Assembly (NCBI RefSeq): GCF_029525575.1
Contig: NZ_JAPDIA010000007.1
Coordinates: 1 to 64,000, forward strand
Source: Cohnella rhizosphaerae
GTDB taxonomy: Bacteria; Bacillota; Bacilli; Paenibacillales; Paenibacillaceae
Direction: 5' to 3'
Length of the DNA: 64,000 nucleotides
Numbering within the stretch: position 1 is the first letter of the stretch; each line of letters begins with the position of its first letter. Made by a program: the position numbers and the translations under genes. The notes beneath the pieces were generated by a model. It saw only the letters and a program-made list of their open reading frames with translations, had not been told where the DNA came from and ran no database searches. Below are positions 50,800 to 61,550 of this stretch, piece by piece.

Positions 50800-50912
50800 G
50801 CAAGCATGGGGCGAATGGCGATTTAAACAAGAATAAAGGCTCCTCGGTCCGCCTCCCACGCGCGAATATAAAATGCCGGGTATTTACGTCAGAGTCCGTT
50901 AATCGCCGAACC

Positions 50913-51030
50913 CCTGACGGAAGGGGATACCGTTAAAAGGTGCGAAAAGGCCATGTTCCTGACCGAAGGGGATACCGTTCAAACGCTGCAAAGGGACTGT
51001 TCCTGACCGAAGGGGATACCGTTCAAACGC
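50913..51030 (+). repeat. Three tandem copies of the dispersed repeat
   Basis: CCTGACSGAAGGGGATACCG followed by TTMAAA at 50913-50938, 50958-50985 and 51002-51030, with a 44-45 bp period. They end about 90 bases before the next gene. Confidence 0.85.
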
Positions 51031-51123
51031 ATTGCGGCGCTATTATTTGTCCCGGGCGGAATGCCGATCCCGCGGGTTGCCCATACTGATGCTATGAATC
51101 TTCATAGAGTAGGAGGGCGCATC

Positions 51124-51894
51124 ATGTGGAAGTGGGTCGGTTGGGCGGGACAATTGATCGGAGCGGCGCTGCTCGTCAGCTTCTTGAGCATCTGGACGAC
51201 GGGCTATATCGTGACGAGCTACGTGCAAACGGCGTTAAAGGATTACGGCGTTACGCTTGACGAGCAACCGTTCGCGATGAGCGGCGTATGGGGCAAGCTG
51301 TGGGGGGCGGACGGCGAGAAGAACGCGGCGCAGGAGGAAACGGGGACGCAAGCCGGCGGAGACGCCGACGCGCAGGCGTCCGGCACGTCGCCGGCACCGA
51401 CGGAGACGCCCGAAGCAGCTGCGGGAACAACGCCGAGCGACGAGGGAGCGACAGCCTCAACCGATACGGGAACGGCTGCAGGGATCGACGCGGCGACGCC
51501 AACGCCAGGCGACCAGTCGGAGAGCGTGCCTTCGCCGGAGCCGGGACCGGAGCCCAGCGGTTCGGTGACGAACGGACAAGCGAATGGGCAAGCGGGGGCC
51601 TCGCCGGACGGAACGAACGAAGGCGAACTGCAAGGCGACGGGGCGATGCCTGTGTGGAATGGAGACGACGGCGCCTCGGCCGTCTCCGGACTGTCGGACG
51701 AGGAGAAGCAGCAGATTTACTCTGTCGTCGTCAGCAAGCTGACCAGCGATCAACTGGCCCAGCTCACGGGGTTGATTCGCAACGGCCTGACCGCCGAGGA
51801 AGTGCCCCAACTGGAAGCGCTGTTTAAGCCCATATTGAGCGACGAAGAATACGCCACGATGATGGAGGCGCTGAAGGCGCCGCAGGCGCAATAG
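51124..51894 (+). CDS. Membrane-anchored protein with disordered linker, unknown function
   Basis: 256 residues, not recognised. One N-terminal transmembrane helix (about residues 8-32), a ~125-residue Ala/Gly/Thr/Pro/Glu-rich low-complexity linker, and a compact helical C-terminal part of ~55 residues (LSDEEKQQIYSVVVSKLTSD, then LTAEEVPQLEALFKPILSDE). ATG 51124 has GTAGGAGGG. Because it sits before a cell-wall peptidase, an envelope or spore role is possible, but that is inference. Confidence 0.7.
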   Translation: MWKWVGWAGQLIGAALLVSFLSIWTTGYIVTSYVQTALKDYGVTLDEQPFAMSGVWGKLWGADGEKNAAQEETGTQAGGDADAQASGTSPAPTETPEAAAGTTPSDEGATASTDTGTAAGIDAATPTPGDQSESVPSPEPGPEPSGSVTNGQANGQAGASPDGTNEGELQGDGAMPVWNGDDGASAVSGLSDEEKQQIYSVVVSKLTSDQLAQLTGLIRNGLTAEEVPQLEALFKPILSDEEYATMMEALKAPQAQ

Positions 51895-52020
51895 TTTTTC
51901 AGATGAGAGAATTCTAAGCGCCGTTTCATTGATAGCCCGCTAGACGCTATGCTACAGTGTTGAAGATGTCGCTTTTTGTAAAGCGGCCATCCATCTTACA
52001 TAGCGATCAAGGAGTTATCT

Positions 52021-53581
52021 ATGATTAACGGCAGCAGAAGCAAGCGGATTGCGGGAGCCGTCAAGGGAGCGGCCGTCTGGATCAAGCGCCGGGCGGGACG
52101 CAAGACCGCGATCGCCTTATGCGCGGCGGTCGTCGCGGCAGGCGGAGGCACGGTGCTCGTCAAGCAGCATATCGAGGCCCACACGTTGTCATATTCGGAA
52201 GTATGGATCGGCGGCGAGCACATCGGGGACGTCGGCGACCGCAATGTCATCGAACGCAGCGTCGCCGCGAAGGCGGCCGAACTGGCGCAAGCTGGCGGCG
52301 ATATTTTGTACGAAATTGATGACGGGCAAATCACGTACAAGGATGCCGAAGCCTACGGCAAAGAGCTCGACGACGCGGCAGTCGCCGCCGAGGTAGGCGC
52401 CAAGCTGAAGACGCATCCGACCGGCGTCAAGCTGGTGGTCGACGGCAAGGCGATCGCGGTCGTTCGGGATCAAGCGACGGCCGCGCGCGTCCTGGAGCGG
52501 ATCAAGGCGCACTATGCGCCGGCCCCTCCGGCAGCGGCAAGCCGCGAAAAACGCGAAGAAGGCGGCTCCCAAGGAAGTCCAGTCGCTGTCCTTCGGCGCC
52601 CGATCTTCGGCGACCGGCGACGAGCTTTCCGCTGCGAGCGGCGGACAAGCGACGGCGCCTGGCGAGGACGCGGCGCCAGCGGCCGATGCCAGCGCGACCT
52701 TCGAGGAGACGGTCGCCATCGGAGAGCCGGCCGAGATCGACGCCGGCCAGGTCGAAGACGACGAAGCGCTCGTCAAACGGCTGATCGCGGGACATACCGT
52801 GCAGCGCGTCTACACGGTGAAGGCCGGCGATTGCATCGGCTGCATCGCGGACGAGCAGCAGGTATCCGAGGATGTGATTTACCAGAACAATCCTTGGATC
52901 GAGAACGACAAGATCAAGATCGGCGACCAACTGAACCTGACCGTCCAGGAGCCGCTCTTGAACGTCCGCTCGGAAGAGACCGTGACGCAGACGGAGACGA
53001 TCGACGCGCCGCTCGAGATTCGCAAGACGGACGAGCTCAAAGCGGGCATATCGAAGATCGTCAGACCCGGGTCCGACGGCAAGCGGATCGTCACCTACAA
53101 GCTGCTTCGGCGCAACGGGCTCGTCGTCGAAGAAGAGCAGGTATCGACCAAGGTGGTGACGCCCGCCCTCTCCACCGTCATGCTGAAGGGCACGAAGGTG
53201 ACGCCGAGCGAAGGCTCCGGCAAGTTCATCTGGCCGGTAGCGGGCCACAAAATCACGAGCTACTACGGCAAACGATGGGGAAGGCTGCACAAGGGCTTCG
53301 ACATGGTCGGCTCCAGCAGCGTAAAGGCCGCCGATAACGGCGTCGTCGAGCTCGCGGACGACAGCATGAGCGGCTACGGCAATGCCATCATTATCAATCA
53401 TAACAACGGTTATAAGACGCTGTACGGTCATCTGAGCAAGATTAACGTCAAGGCCGGTCAAGTCGTCGAGCAGGGCGAAGCCATCGGCGTGATGGGCAAT
53501 ACGGGCCATTCCTTCGGCACGCATCTGCACTTCGAAGTCTACTTGAACGGCAAGCTGAAGAACCCCGCGGATTATTTGTAA
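52021..53581 (+). CDS. LysM-G5-M23 peptidoglycan endopeptidase (one +1 shift)
   Basis: 519 aa after correction. An N-terminal basic region and signal anchor (about residues 28-46), a LysM-like segment (VYTVKAGDCIGCIADEQQVS), a G5 domain (EPLLNVRSEETVTQTETIDA onward), then the M23 metallopeptidase with KGFDMV, GYGNAIIINH and GTHLHFEV carrying the zinc ligands. Frames meet at GCAAGC (52539-52540), where one A fewer gives PAAAAAKNAKKAAPKE. The motif order resembles DD-endopeptidases placed before walRK. Confidence 0.88.
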
Positions 53582-53596
53582 ACATTTACCCATAGA

Positions 53597-53632
53597 AACG
53601 CCCTTCGAAACGCACGTTTCGGAGGGCGTTCG
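53597..53632 (+). terminator. Hairpin after the M23 gene
   Basis: AACGCCCTTCGAAACG and CGTTTCGGAGGGCGTT form a long stem with one mismatch but no T run. It may only partly stop transcription into walR. Confidence 0.5.
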
Positions 53633-53635
53633 CTG

Positions 53636-53664
53636 TTGGGCAGAAACCGAGGGTATGTTAAAAT
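53636..53664 (+). promoter_or_regulatory. Predicted walRK operon promoter
   Basis: TTGGGC (53636-53641), 17 bases, TAAAAT (53659-53664), 68 bases before walR. Confidence 0.5.
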
Positions 53665-53731
53665 AAGGCTAATCATAGCCGCCGGACGATTGAGATCCGA
53701 GGAAGCGGGACAGGGATACGGAGGCCAGCGC

Positions 53732-54474
53732 ATGCCGGGCAAAATTCTGGTCGTGGACGACGAGCGGCCGATCGCCGATATATTGAAGTTCAACCTGGAA
53801 AAAGAGGGCTACGAGGTCATCTGCGCCTTTGACGGCGGAGAGGCCGTGCAGCTCGCGTTCGAGCACGACCCGGACTTGATTCTCCTCGACCTGATGCTGC
53901 CGGTCAAGGACGGCATGGACGTCTGCCGCGAGGTGCGCAGCCGGCTGTCGACGCCGATCATCATGCTGACGGCCAAGGATACCGAGCTGGACAAGGTGCT
54001 CGGTCTCGAACTCGGCGCGGACGACTACGTGACCAAGCCGTTCGGCACGCGGGAGCTGCTCGCGCGCGTCAAGGCGCATCTGCGCCGCCAGCGCAAGCTG
54101 GACGAGCCGCGCGGGGGGAGCGGAGCAAGAGGCGGAGCCGGAGCGGCAGGGACTCAAGCTGTTCAATCTTTTTATCGATACGGATATGTACGTCGTCTAC
54201 AAGAACGGCCAGCCGCTCGACCTCACGCATCGCGAATTCGAGCTCGTGCACTATCTGGCGCGCAACAGCGGCAAGGTCATGACGCGCGAGCATCTGCTGC
54301 AGGCCGTATGGGGCTTCGAATACTTCGGCGACGTACGGACGGTAGACGTGACGATCCGGCGGCTCAGAGAGAAGCTGGAGGACGATCCGAGCAAGCCTGA
54401 GCTGATCATGACCCGCAGAGGCCTCGGCTATCTGATGCGCAGTCCCAAGATGGCGGGCGGGTACGGGGGGATGA
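53732..54474 (+). CDS. walR: Response regulator WalR (two +1 shifts)
   Basis: OmpR-type regulator of cell-wall metabolism, essential in Firmicutes. The receiver domain begins [17 protein letters not shown], with the phosphorylated Asp in [13 protein letters not shown] (about residue 53) and Lys in [10 protein letters not shown]. The DNA-binding winged helix ends in [13 protein letters not shown]. The domains are split by G6 54113-54118 (five expected). A second extra G (54465-54470) removes the stop and fuses walR to walK; with five, walR ends TGA at 54474, overlapping the walK ATG. 246 aa. Confidence 0.95.
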
Positions 54475-56304
54475 AGCTGTTCGCGCCGCTGCGCACGATT
54501 CAGGCGAAGCTGATCATGATGGTGCTCCTGCTCATTCTTATCGCGGTGCAGTTAATCGGCGTTTACTTTATCAGCACGATGAAGAAGTCGCTCATCGACA
54601 GCTTCACGTCCAATATCAATACGCAGGCGCAGCTGCTCGCCTTGATGCTCGGCACGGGCGAGTTCGCCAAGCAGGACGGCGAGGGCAACCGCTCCGACGA
54701 AGCCATCGAGTCGCTCAAGCAGCTGGTCGGCAGCCTCTTCAACCAAAACGGAACCGAGACCCAGGTGCTCGACGCCAGCGGTCGCGTGCTCTCCACCTCG
54801 CTGGAGTCCCATCAGAGCTATATCGGACGCAAAAATACGTCGCTGCTCGTGAGCCGCGCGCTCCAGGGCATCAGCGACAATACCGGCGAGCTGATCGACG
54901 AGGACCGCATCCGCAAAAAAGGTCATCGCCAAGCCGATCCTCAGCGGCGACAGGGTGATCGGCGCCGTCTACGTCGTTGCCGCCATGTCCGATCTCTACG
55001 ATACGGTGGAGCGAATCAACCGCATTTTCGTCTCCGGGATGTTGCTCGCGCTCGGATTGACGGCGGTGCTGGGCATTCTGCTGTCCGGCACGATCACGTC
55101 CCCGATCAAGGCGCTCACGTTGCAAGTGACCGCCGTAGCCGAAGGCCGCTTCGACGAGCGCGTGCCGATCCTGGGCAACGACGAGATTGGACAGCTCAGT
55201 TCGGCGTTCAACGAGATGACCGAGCGGCTTAGCGAGGCGCTATCCATTAACGAAGAGGAGAACGAGAAGCTCTCGTCCATTCTCTCGAACATGAACGACG
55301 GCGTGCTGGCCACGGACGAGATCGGACGCGTCATCGTCGCCAACCGCCGAGCCCGTATGATGCTCGGGCAGGAGGCAATCGAAGGAATGACGTTGTCCGA
55401 GTGCCTGGCCATCGACAAGGCCGCCATCGCCGGCACGCTCGAAGGCAAGGAGTCGACCCGCCTCATCTCGCGCGCGCAGGATGTCAGCGAGGAAGAGCTC
55501 GTCTTCCGCGCGTCGCTCACGCCGATCCGGCGCAGGGACAAGGGCGTGGTCGGCGTCATCGCCGTCCTGCACGACGTCACCGAGGCGGAGAAGCTCGACA
55601 ATTCGCGGCGCGAGTTCGTCGCGAACGTCTCGCATGAGCTGCGCACGCCGCTTACGACGATCAAGAGCTATACCGAAGCGCTCGACGACGGCGCGCTCGC
55701 CGAGCCGCCGCTCGCGGAGCGCTTCGTCGGCGTCATCCGGAGCGAGACGGAGCGCATGATTCGGCTCGTCAATGACCTGCTCCATCTGTCGCGCTTCGAC
55801 TCCAAGCAGGCGCAGCTCCGTCGCCAGATGACCGACGTCGGCGAGATGATGGAGGACGTCGTCGATCGCTTTTCGCTGCAACTGCGGCAGAAGGCGATCA
55901 CGGTCAAGGTCGAGGTCGATCCGAACCTGGCCAAGGTATGGATCGACCGCGACGGCATCGACCAGGTGCTCGACAACGTCGTTTCCAACGCGATCAAGTA
56001 CACCCTCGACGGCGGATCGGTTCGCTTGACCGCCGGCCCCACCGAATCGGGTCAGCTCTCGATCGCCGTACGCGATACGGGCATCGGCATTCCCAAAAAA
56101 GATCTGGCGCATATTTTCGACCGCTTCTACCGCGTGGACAAGGCGCGCTCGCGCAATATGGGCGGCACTGGACTCGGCCTGTCGATTGCCCGGGAAATCG
56201 TCCGCGCCAACGGCGGCAGCATTCTCCTGGATTCCGAGCCGGGGGTGGGCACGATCGTGACGGTCACGCTTCCGATGGTGCAGGAAGGAAGTGAGTATGC
56301 TTGA
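54471..56304 (+). CDS. walK: Sensor histidine kinase WalK (one +1 shift)
   Basis: 610 aa after correction. TM1 about residues 15-36, extracytoplasmic PAS-like domain, TM2 about 183-203 ([18 protein letters not shown]), HAMP, cytoplasmic PAS, HisKA with the phosphoacceptor His in [15 protein letters not shown], and HATPase_c ([23 protein letters not shown]). Frames meet at A6 54915-54920; five give [13 protein letters not shown]. Phosphorylates WalR. Ends overlapping walH. Confidence 0.95.
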
Positions 56305-57598
56305 TCGATAAAGTCAAATCCGTCGCGCTCGCGCTGCTCGTCGTCCTCAGCCTGGTGCAGAGCTACTTCCTGGCCTATAGCATGCCGAACCTGGAGACGC
56401 AGGTAAAGACCGAGCAGGACTACGTCAAGACTGAGGAGCTCGGCCCCGAGGAAAAGGTCGAGAACCTGCTCTTCCCGGAGTCGCTCGTTATTCATATGGG
56501 GCAGGACAAGCACACCGTTTTCTATCCGCACGATACCTTCTACAGAATGGTGCTGGACAAGCTGTCGAGCAGGGAGTTTAAAAGCTTTCAGCGGGCCGAG
56601 GCGAGCGCGATCGATTGGGAGCAGGTGCGTCGGCAGGACGAGGGCATCGAGATCCGCTTCGGGCGGGATATCCCTTTCCCGATGCTCCAGCGCGCGTTCA
56701 AAGGCATCGACGGCGAGGCGCTCCTCTCGGAGGGCGAAGTTGACCGGATCTGGATCTTCGCGCGTCCGGACAGCGGGGGAGGTGCGCAGCTTCTTCCTGA
56801 ACGCCGACGGTACCGAAGTGTACGAGGCGGCACAGGTCGATCTGACCGCGCAGGACGTCGAGCAAAGCGTCGGCTTCGGCCAGTACTGGAAGCCGTTCAG
56901 TTACTGGGCGAACGGCGTCTACGTGCCGGACCAGTCGCTCGCGCTGAGCCGTGTGGAGGTGAGCTTCACCAAATATACGGCCGATCAGATGAAGCGCAAT
57001 CTGTTCATCGATCCGACGACGACGAAGATGATGGAGGACAGCCAGGACGGCGCGCAGATTTATACGGACACCAAACGCGGGCTCAAGGTCGAGCAGGGCG
57101 GCGGCTGGCTGTCCTACAAAGATCCGGTCGCGCGGGCCGAAGGGCGGGACGATCCCGCCGAGAACATCACGTCGGCCGTCCAATTCGTCAATCAGCACGG
57201 GGGGATGGAACGGGACGTTTCGCCTGACGCAAGCGCCGGGCACGACCGGGGCGGAAGACGCCGACCCGTCGATACGGTTCCAGCAATATTACGGCGATGT
57301 ACCGCTCCTCTCCGAAGGCGAATTCAGGTTCGGTTATATGCAGCTTGCCGTGCAGCAGGGCGTCGTCAGCTCTTATGAACGGTCGCTGCTCGTACTGGGG
57401 GACAAAGTCGGGACGGCGCAGCCGTATAACCTGATTTCAGGCAATCAGCTGCTGGTTAAAATCCGTCAAGCGGCGGGAGGGCAGCAGGTCGATGCGCTGT
57501 TCCCGGCATATCGAACGACTTTGGCGCAGGACAAGCTGGCGCTGGATCCGGTATGGGCGATTCGCATGGCAAGCGGCGAAGTACGCCTTGCCGACTGA
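56301..57598 (+). CDS. walH: WalH/YycH regulatory protein (two +1 shifts)
   Basis: Membrane-anchored partner that modulates WalK. TTG start overlapping the walK stop; N-terminal helix about residues 6-24 (SVALALLVVLSLVQSYFLAY); the rest is extracytoplasmic, with YycH-type features. Three frames joined at G5 56775-56779 and G6 57199-57204 (one extra each), giving RPDSGEVRSFFLN and NQHGGWNGTFRLT and 431 aa in total. Second-to-last member of the wal regulatory set. Confidence 0.88.
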
Positions 57599-57640
57599 TC
57601 CGGGCTGCAAAGGCAATTTCCTTGGAAAGGGGGAGCGAAG

Positions 57641-58412
57641 GTGGACTGGGGAAGAGCGAAGACGGTGCTCATCGTCGCTTTTTTTTGCGCTGAACATCGT
57701 GCTCGGATATCAGCTGTGGCTCGAATGGCGGGAGCGGATCGACTCCACGGTCGACTGGACCTCCCTGCCCGCCGAAGCGAGGCAGATCATGCAGGAGAAA
57801 AACATTCGCATCGAGGCCAAGATTCCGACGGATACGCCAAGCCTTCGAGATATTACGTACAAGCAGCAGGCGCCTGCCGGAACGGCGGGAGACAAGCGAA
57901 TCGCGATCGAGCCGCCGAGAGAGACGCGTATCGTATTCAGCAACAAGGAGCTGCGGCAGGCGCTTGGGGATATCATTCCGGAGCTATCGCGATATCGGTT
58001 CGATTATTACGGCAGCACGGCAGAAGGGGAATACGCGTTCAACCGTACGGTAGAGGGCCTACCGCTATTCGACGCCAAGCTGATCCTCTACTACAGCGAG
58101 CAGAAAATTCAGGAATACAGCCAGGACCTGATCGAGACGTTGCCTTCCGAAGGCGGACCAGACCAGAAGGTGCTGCCGGCGACACAGGCGCTCACGAGCC
58201 TCATTCTCAAAAAATATTTGCCGGCAGGCGCCGCCGTCAAGGAAGTGCAGCTCGGCTATCATGGTCAAGGCATCTTTAATTCGGATACGCAGGTGGCCGC
58301 GCCGACCTGGCGCATCCTGCTTGAAGACGGAGGCGTATTTTACGTCAACGCGGCCAGCGGCGAGGTTTCCACGGACAAAGAAACCTCCCTCGAGCCGCTG
58401 TCGGAACCTTAA
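57641..58412 (+). CDS. walI: WalI/YycI regulatory protein (one +1 shift)
   Basis: 256 aa. GTG start after AAAGGGGGAGCG. The N-terminal helix MDWGRAKTVLIVAFFALNIV is interrupted at T8 57679-57686 (seven expected). The soluble part is extracytoplasmic (YycI-like, ending DGGVFYVNAASGEVS). WalI forms a complex with WalH and WalK in the membrane. Confidence 0.88.
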
Positions 58413-58549
58413 GGTTCGCGAACGCGCCATGAAGTAATTAACGCTCGGGGGGCTCTAATCTGATAGAATAAAATAGCGTGTGTTACTATAAAGATCCTTA
58501 GAGAGACATATAGCCTTACCGGAGAGAAGAGAGAAGGGAAACAAAGCTT

Positions 58550-59357
58550 ATGGGACTTCGCTTCACGGTGCTGTCCAGCGGATCGACGGGCAATGCGACC
58601 GTCGTATCCTCGAGCGCGGCGACGGTACTCATCGATGCCGGTCTAAGCGGCAAAAAAAATCGAAACGCTCATGCAGGAGCGCGAGGTGTCGGGCAGCGAA
58701 CTGGACGCCATCTTCGTGACGCACGAGCATTCTGACCATATTAAAGGTTTGGGCGCCTTCGCCCGCAAATACGGCCTCCCCGTCTACGCCAACGAGAAGA
58801 CCTGGGGAGCCATGAACAAGCACGTCGGCGAACTGCCGGACGAACAGCGCAAGGTGCTGCCTACCGGCGGCGTGATGGAGCTGTTCGATCTGCGGATCGA
58901 ATCGTACGCGATCTCCCATGACGCGGAGGAGCCGGTAGGCTATTGCTTTCGGTCCGACGGCGCGAAGCTGACGCTGGCGACCGACCTGGGTTATGTGAGC
59001 GACAAGGTCATGAGCCAACTGCTCGAGTCGGACGTGCTCGTGCTGGAGGCCAATCACGATATCAACATGCTTCGGATGGGCCGATATCCTTGGAACATCA
59101 AGCGCCGCATCCTCGGCGACATGGGCCATCTGTCGAACGAAGCGGCCGGCGATACGCTGTGCCGGCTCGTATCCGAGGGCCGCACCAAACGCGTGTACCT
59201 CGCTCACTTGAGCCAGGAGCACAATTTGATGGATTTAGCGAAGCTTACAGTGAATACCGTATTAGAAGATAACGGCGTTTTCTATCAGAAGCACGAGTTC
59301 GCGCTGTGCGATACGTATGCGGACCGGCCGACCGCTTGGGATCTGGTGAAGGCATAG
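58550..59357 (+). CDS. walJ: WalJ/YycJ MBL-fold hydrolase (one +1 shift)
   Basis: Metallo-beta-lactamase-fold protein, 268 aa after correction. FTVLSSGSTGNATVV at the N-terminus, the metal motif THEHSDHIKGLG (about residues 60-71), the Asp of ATDLGYVSD and the late His in LAHLSQEHN. Frames meet at A8 58652-58659; seven give SGKKIETLMQERE. A DNase-like role linking cell-wall and DNA metabolism has been proposed for YycJ. Separate upstream promoter possible (58415-58549). Confidence 0.92.
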
Positions 59358-59362
59358 GGGCG

Positions 59363-59560
59363 TTAGCGCAGATGGCGGTCAAGTTCTTCTTCCATCTCTT
59401 CCGACTTGAGACGCAGCTCCTCGGCGGTGACGATGCCTTTATCGACCAGCACCTCGATCAGCGTGGTGAGCGCCAGCAACTGGCGATAACGATCGTCCTT
59501 CAAATCGGCGAGCTGCGCCGCGAAGTCGACGAACGACCAGTGGGGAGAAGTAGGTTTCAA
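59363..59560 (-). CDS. Small hypothetical protein (65 aa)
   Basis: I take TTG 59560 as start because CAAGGAGG lies at the right distance. KPTSPHWSFVDFAAQLADLK is followed by two amphipathic helices ending KSEEMEEELDRHLR. The last part resembles the N-terminal helices seen in nitrile hydratase-accessory-like small proteins, but I do not claim that family. It lies opposite to walJ and htrA. Confidence 0.65.
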   Translation of the reverse strand: MKPTSPHWSFVDFAAQLADLKDDRYRQLLALTTLIEVLVDKGIVTAEELRLKSEEMEEELDRHLR

Positions 59561-59704
59561 GCGGTTGTCCTCCTTGCATGACCAATTGGATTTGTCGATC
59601 GCTGGCTTGCTATGGTTCTGTAAATCTATTACTATTTTAGTCAAATCGCGCGCCGTACATTCCATCTTTCTTTGCTTTTACTTGGCCAGCGAGGGAGGCG
59701 TCTT

Positions 59705-61012
59705 ATGGGCTTTTTCAAGGACGATTTTTATTCAACAAAAGTAAAGCGGAGCAGCCGGGAGCCATCGGGCTCCTGGAACCGGCCGAGCCGTTGGGGCCGT
59801 CACAACTCCGCTTTGAAAATAGCGCTCGTCTCTTCGCTGGCCAGCTCCGTGCTGGTTGCATCTCTTTTCTACCTGACCGTCGATCGTCCGAAAAGCAGGT
59901 CCGCGTCGCCGGCGCTGTCGTCCAGCGTCAGCGGCGGATACGATACGAACGAGCGGATCATCTCGGCAGCCGCCAAGGTCGGCCCCGTCGTCGTCAGCGT
60001 CATCAATCAGACGCAGGGCGGTTCCGCCAACAACGAGGCAGCGATCCAAGAGGGCACCAGCCTCGGCTCCGGCGTCATCTTCCTGAAGCAAAAAGGTAAG
60101 GCCTATATGATCACGAACGCCCACGTCATCGCTGACAGCGTCAAGCTCCAGGTCGTCCTGTCGAACGGCACCAAGAAGACCGCGACCGTCGTAGGCAAGG
60201 ACACGATCACCGATCTGGCCGTCCTTGAGACGGACGACAAGGGAATCAGTCAAGTCGCCGATATCGGGGACTCGGGCAAGCTGCGCAAGGGAGAGACCGT
60301 CATCGCGGTGGGCAATCCGCTGGGCTTCAGCGATTCGCTCTCCAACGGCATCGTCTCCAACTTGAAGACGACCGTTCCGATCTCGCTTAACCAGGACGGC
60401 GTATACGACTGGGAGGAAGAGGTCATCCAGATCTCGGCGCCGATCAATCCGGGCAACAGCGGCGGCGCGCTGGTCAACTTGAACGGCCAAGTCGTCGGCA
60501 TTAACAGCATGAAGGTCGCGGATACGAGCGTAGAGGGCATCGGGTTCTCCATTCCGATCGACGACGCGATGCCGATCGTCGAACAACTGATGGAGCACGG
60601 CAAGATCAAACGTCCATACCTTGGCGTCTACTCGATGGATCTGTCCATCTATCTGGACAATCAGGCGAATTCGGAGGACGAAGTCCCATCCGACTCCGGC
60701 GACGCCGAAGCTGCGCCGGAGTCGAACGGCGACGACGACGTTCCGATGGGCGAGGCGCTCGTCGTGCCCAAAGGCGTGTCCGAAGGCGTAGTCGTGCTCG
60801 AGGCTGTAGGTCCGGCCAAGGCGGCGGGTCTTGCCTTCAACGACATTATCGTAGCGCTCGACGACCAGCCGATCAGCAGCACCCTCGATTTGCGCAAGTA
60901 CTTGTATACGAAGACCAAGATCGGGGATACGCTAGCTATTACCTACTATCGCGACGGGAAGAAGAGCGATCTCCGCGTAAAGCTCGTCGAGAAGACCGAG
61001 AACGACGGCTAA
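59705..61012 (+). CDS. htrC: HtrA-like serine protease with PDZ domain
   Basis: 435-residue trypsin-like (S1C) protease, corresponding to YycK/HtrC at the end of the wal locus. Cytoplasmic N-terminus, transmembrane helix about residues 35-54, catalytic His in TNAHVIADS (about 138), Asp in ITDLAVLET, Ser in NPGNSGGALVN, then an acidic/Ser linker and a C-terminal PDZ domain (GVVVLEAVGPAKAAGLAFND). ATG 59705 follows GGGAGG. Degrades or chaperones misfolded envelope proteins. Confidence 0.93.
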   Translation: MGFFKDDFYSTKVKRSSREPSGSWNRPSRWGRHNSALKIALVSSLASSVLVASLFYLTVDRPKSRSASPALSSSVSGGYDTNERIISAAAKVGPVVVSVINQTQGGSANNEAAIQEGTSLGSGVIFLKQKGKAYMITNAHVIADSVKLQVVLSNGTKKTATVVGKDTITDLAVLETDDKGISQVADIGDSGKLRKGETVIAVGNPLGFSDSLSNGIVSNLKTTVPISLNQDGVYDWEEEVIQISAPINPGNSGGALVNLNGQVVGINSMKVADTSVEGIGFSIPIDDAMPIVEQLMEHGKIKRPYLGVYSMDLSIYLDNQANSEDEVPSDSGDAEAAPESNGDDDVPMGEALVVPKGVSEGVVVLEAVGPAKAAGLAFNDIIVALDDQPISSTLDLRKYLYTKTKIGDTLAITYYRDGKKSDLRVKLVEKTENDG

Positions 61013-61053
61013 CCACATGAGCCGATCTTCGGCAAGAGGAAGGACATCTCATC

Positions 61054-61221
61054 ATGTATTGCGTATGTAAAGAACACGTGGAGCTCGCCATCGACACCTT
61101 CGTCGACGAATACGAGGATGCGCCCGATCTCGTCAATTTGAAGGAGACCACGTTCTCCGCCTGGGATCCGCCGCAGCACTGCGAATTTTGCAAGGAGCCG
61201 GTACACTTTCTTGTCGTCTGA
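61054..61221 (+). CDS. CxxH/CxxC zinc-binding small protein
   Basis: 55 residues. MYCVCKEHVELAIDTFVDEY at the N-terminus gives CVCKEH, and HCEFCKEPVHFL gives a second Cys pair near the C-terminus. This is the CxxH/CxxC protein family of Bacilli, found directly after htrC. It probably binds zinc. AGAGGAAGG lies upstream. Confidence 0.85.
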   Translation: MYCVCKEHVELAIDTFVDEYEDAPDLVNLKETTFSAWDPPQHCEFCKEPVHFLVV

Positions 61222-61247
61222 AAACGGGCGCCGAGCTCCGGCAGTTT

Positions 61248-61297
61248 AGAGAACGCAAGACGCCCCTTAGGGGGCGCTTCGGCGTTCTCTTTTTTTG
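61248..61297 (+). terminator. Terminator of the htrC/CxxH transcript
   Basis: AGAGAACGC pairs with GCGTTCTCT, with an inner CGCCCC/GGGGCG stem, followed by seven T. Confidence 0.9.
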
Positions 61298-61357
61298 TTC
61301 GCCGTTCCTCGCCATGGCCGAGAGGCTCGCGTATGGGGGACCACATCTGTGCGACAA

Positions 61358-61435
61358 GTTTTAACGATATCCCCTTCGGTCAGGAGCGGGTTCTTGCTTG
61401 CGGGGTACGTTTTAACGGTATCCCCTTCGGTCAGG
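61358..61435 (-). repeat. Two reverse copies of the dispersed repeat
   Basis: GTTTTAACGATATCCCCTTC (61358 on) and GTTTTAACGGTATCCCCTTC (61409 on), each continuing GGTCAGG; 51 bp apart. They occupy most of the gap between the terminator and the LexA-box promoter (61222-61550 has no gene). Confidence 0.85.
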
Positions 61436-61515
61436 TTAGTCTCTTAGAGGCTCGCAAAAAAACAACAAAATTTATTGAAAAACAGTAGCCAACCCATCCA
61501 TATTTTGCTACAATA

Positions 61516-61529
61516 AGAACAAACGTTCT
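61516..61529. promoter_or_regulatory. LexA/SOS box
   Basis: AGAACAAACGTTCT fits the Bacillus LexA consensus CGAACRNRYGTTCG in all but the outermost positions. It directly follows TACAAT (61509-61514), a possible -10, and is 22 bases before the start codon of the transposase-like gene, an ideal repressor position. Confidence 0.7.
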
Positions 61530-61550
61530 ATAAGAGCGAGGTGGTTTGAC

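Noticed and set aside
50913..51030. A small CRISPR array (three regularly spaced repeats)
   Set aside because: The gaps between repeats are only about 17-20 bp, the repeat also occurs singly and in reverse at distant sites, and there are no cas genes.
54186..55232. A WalR-WalK fusion protein
   Set aside because: It depends on one extra G at 54465-54470; removal gives the standard overlapping gene pair.
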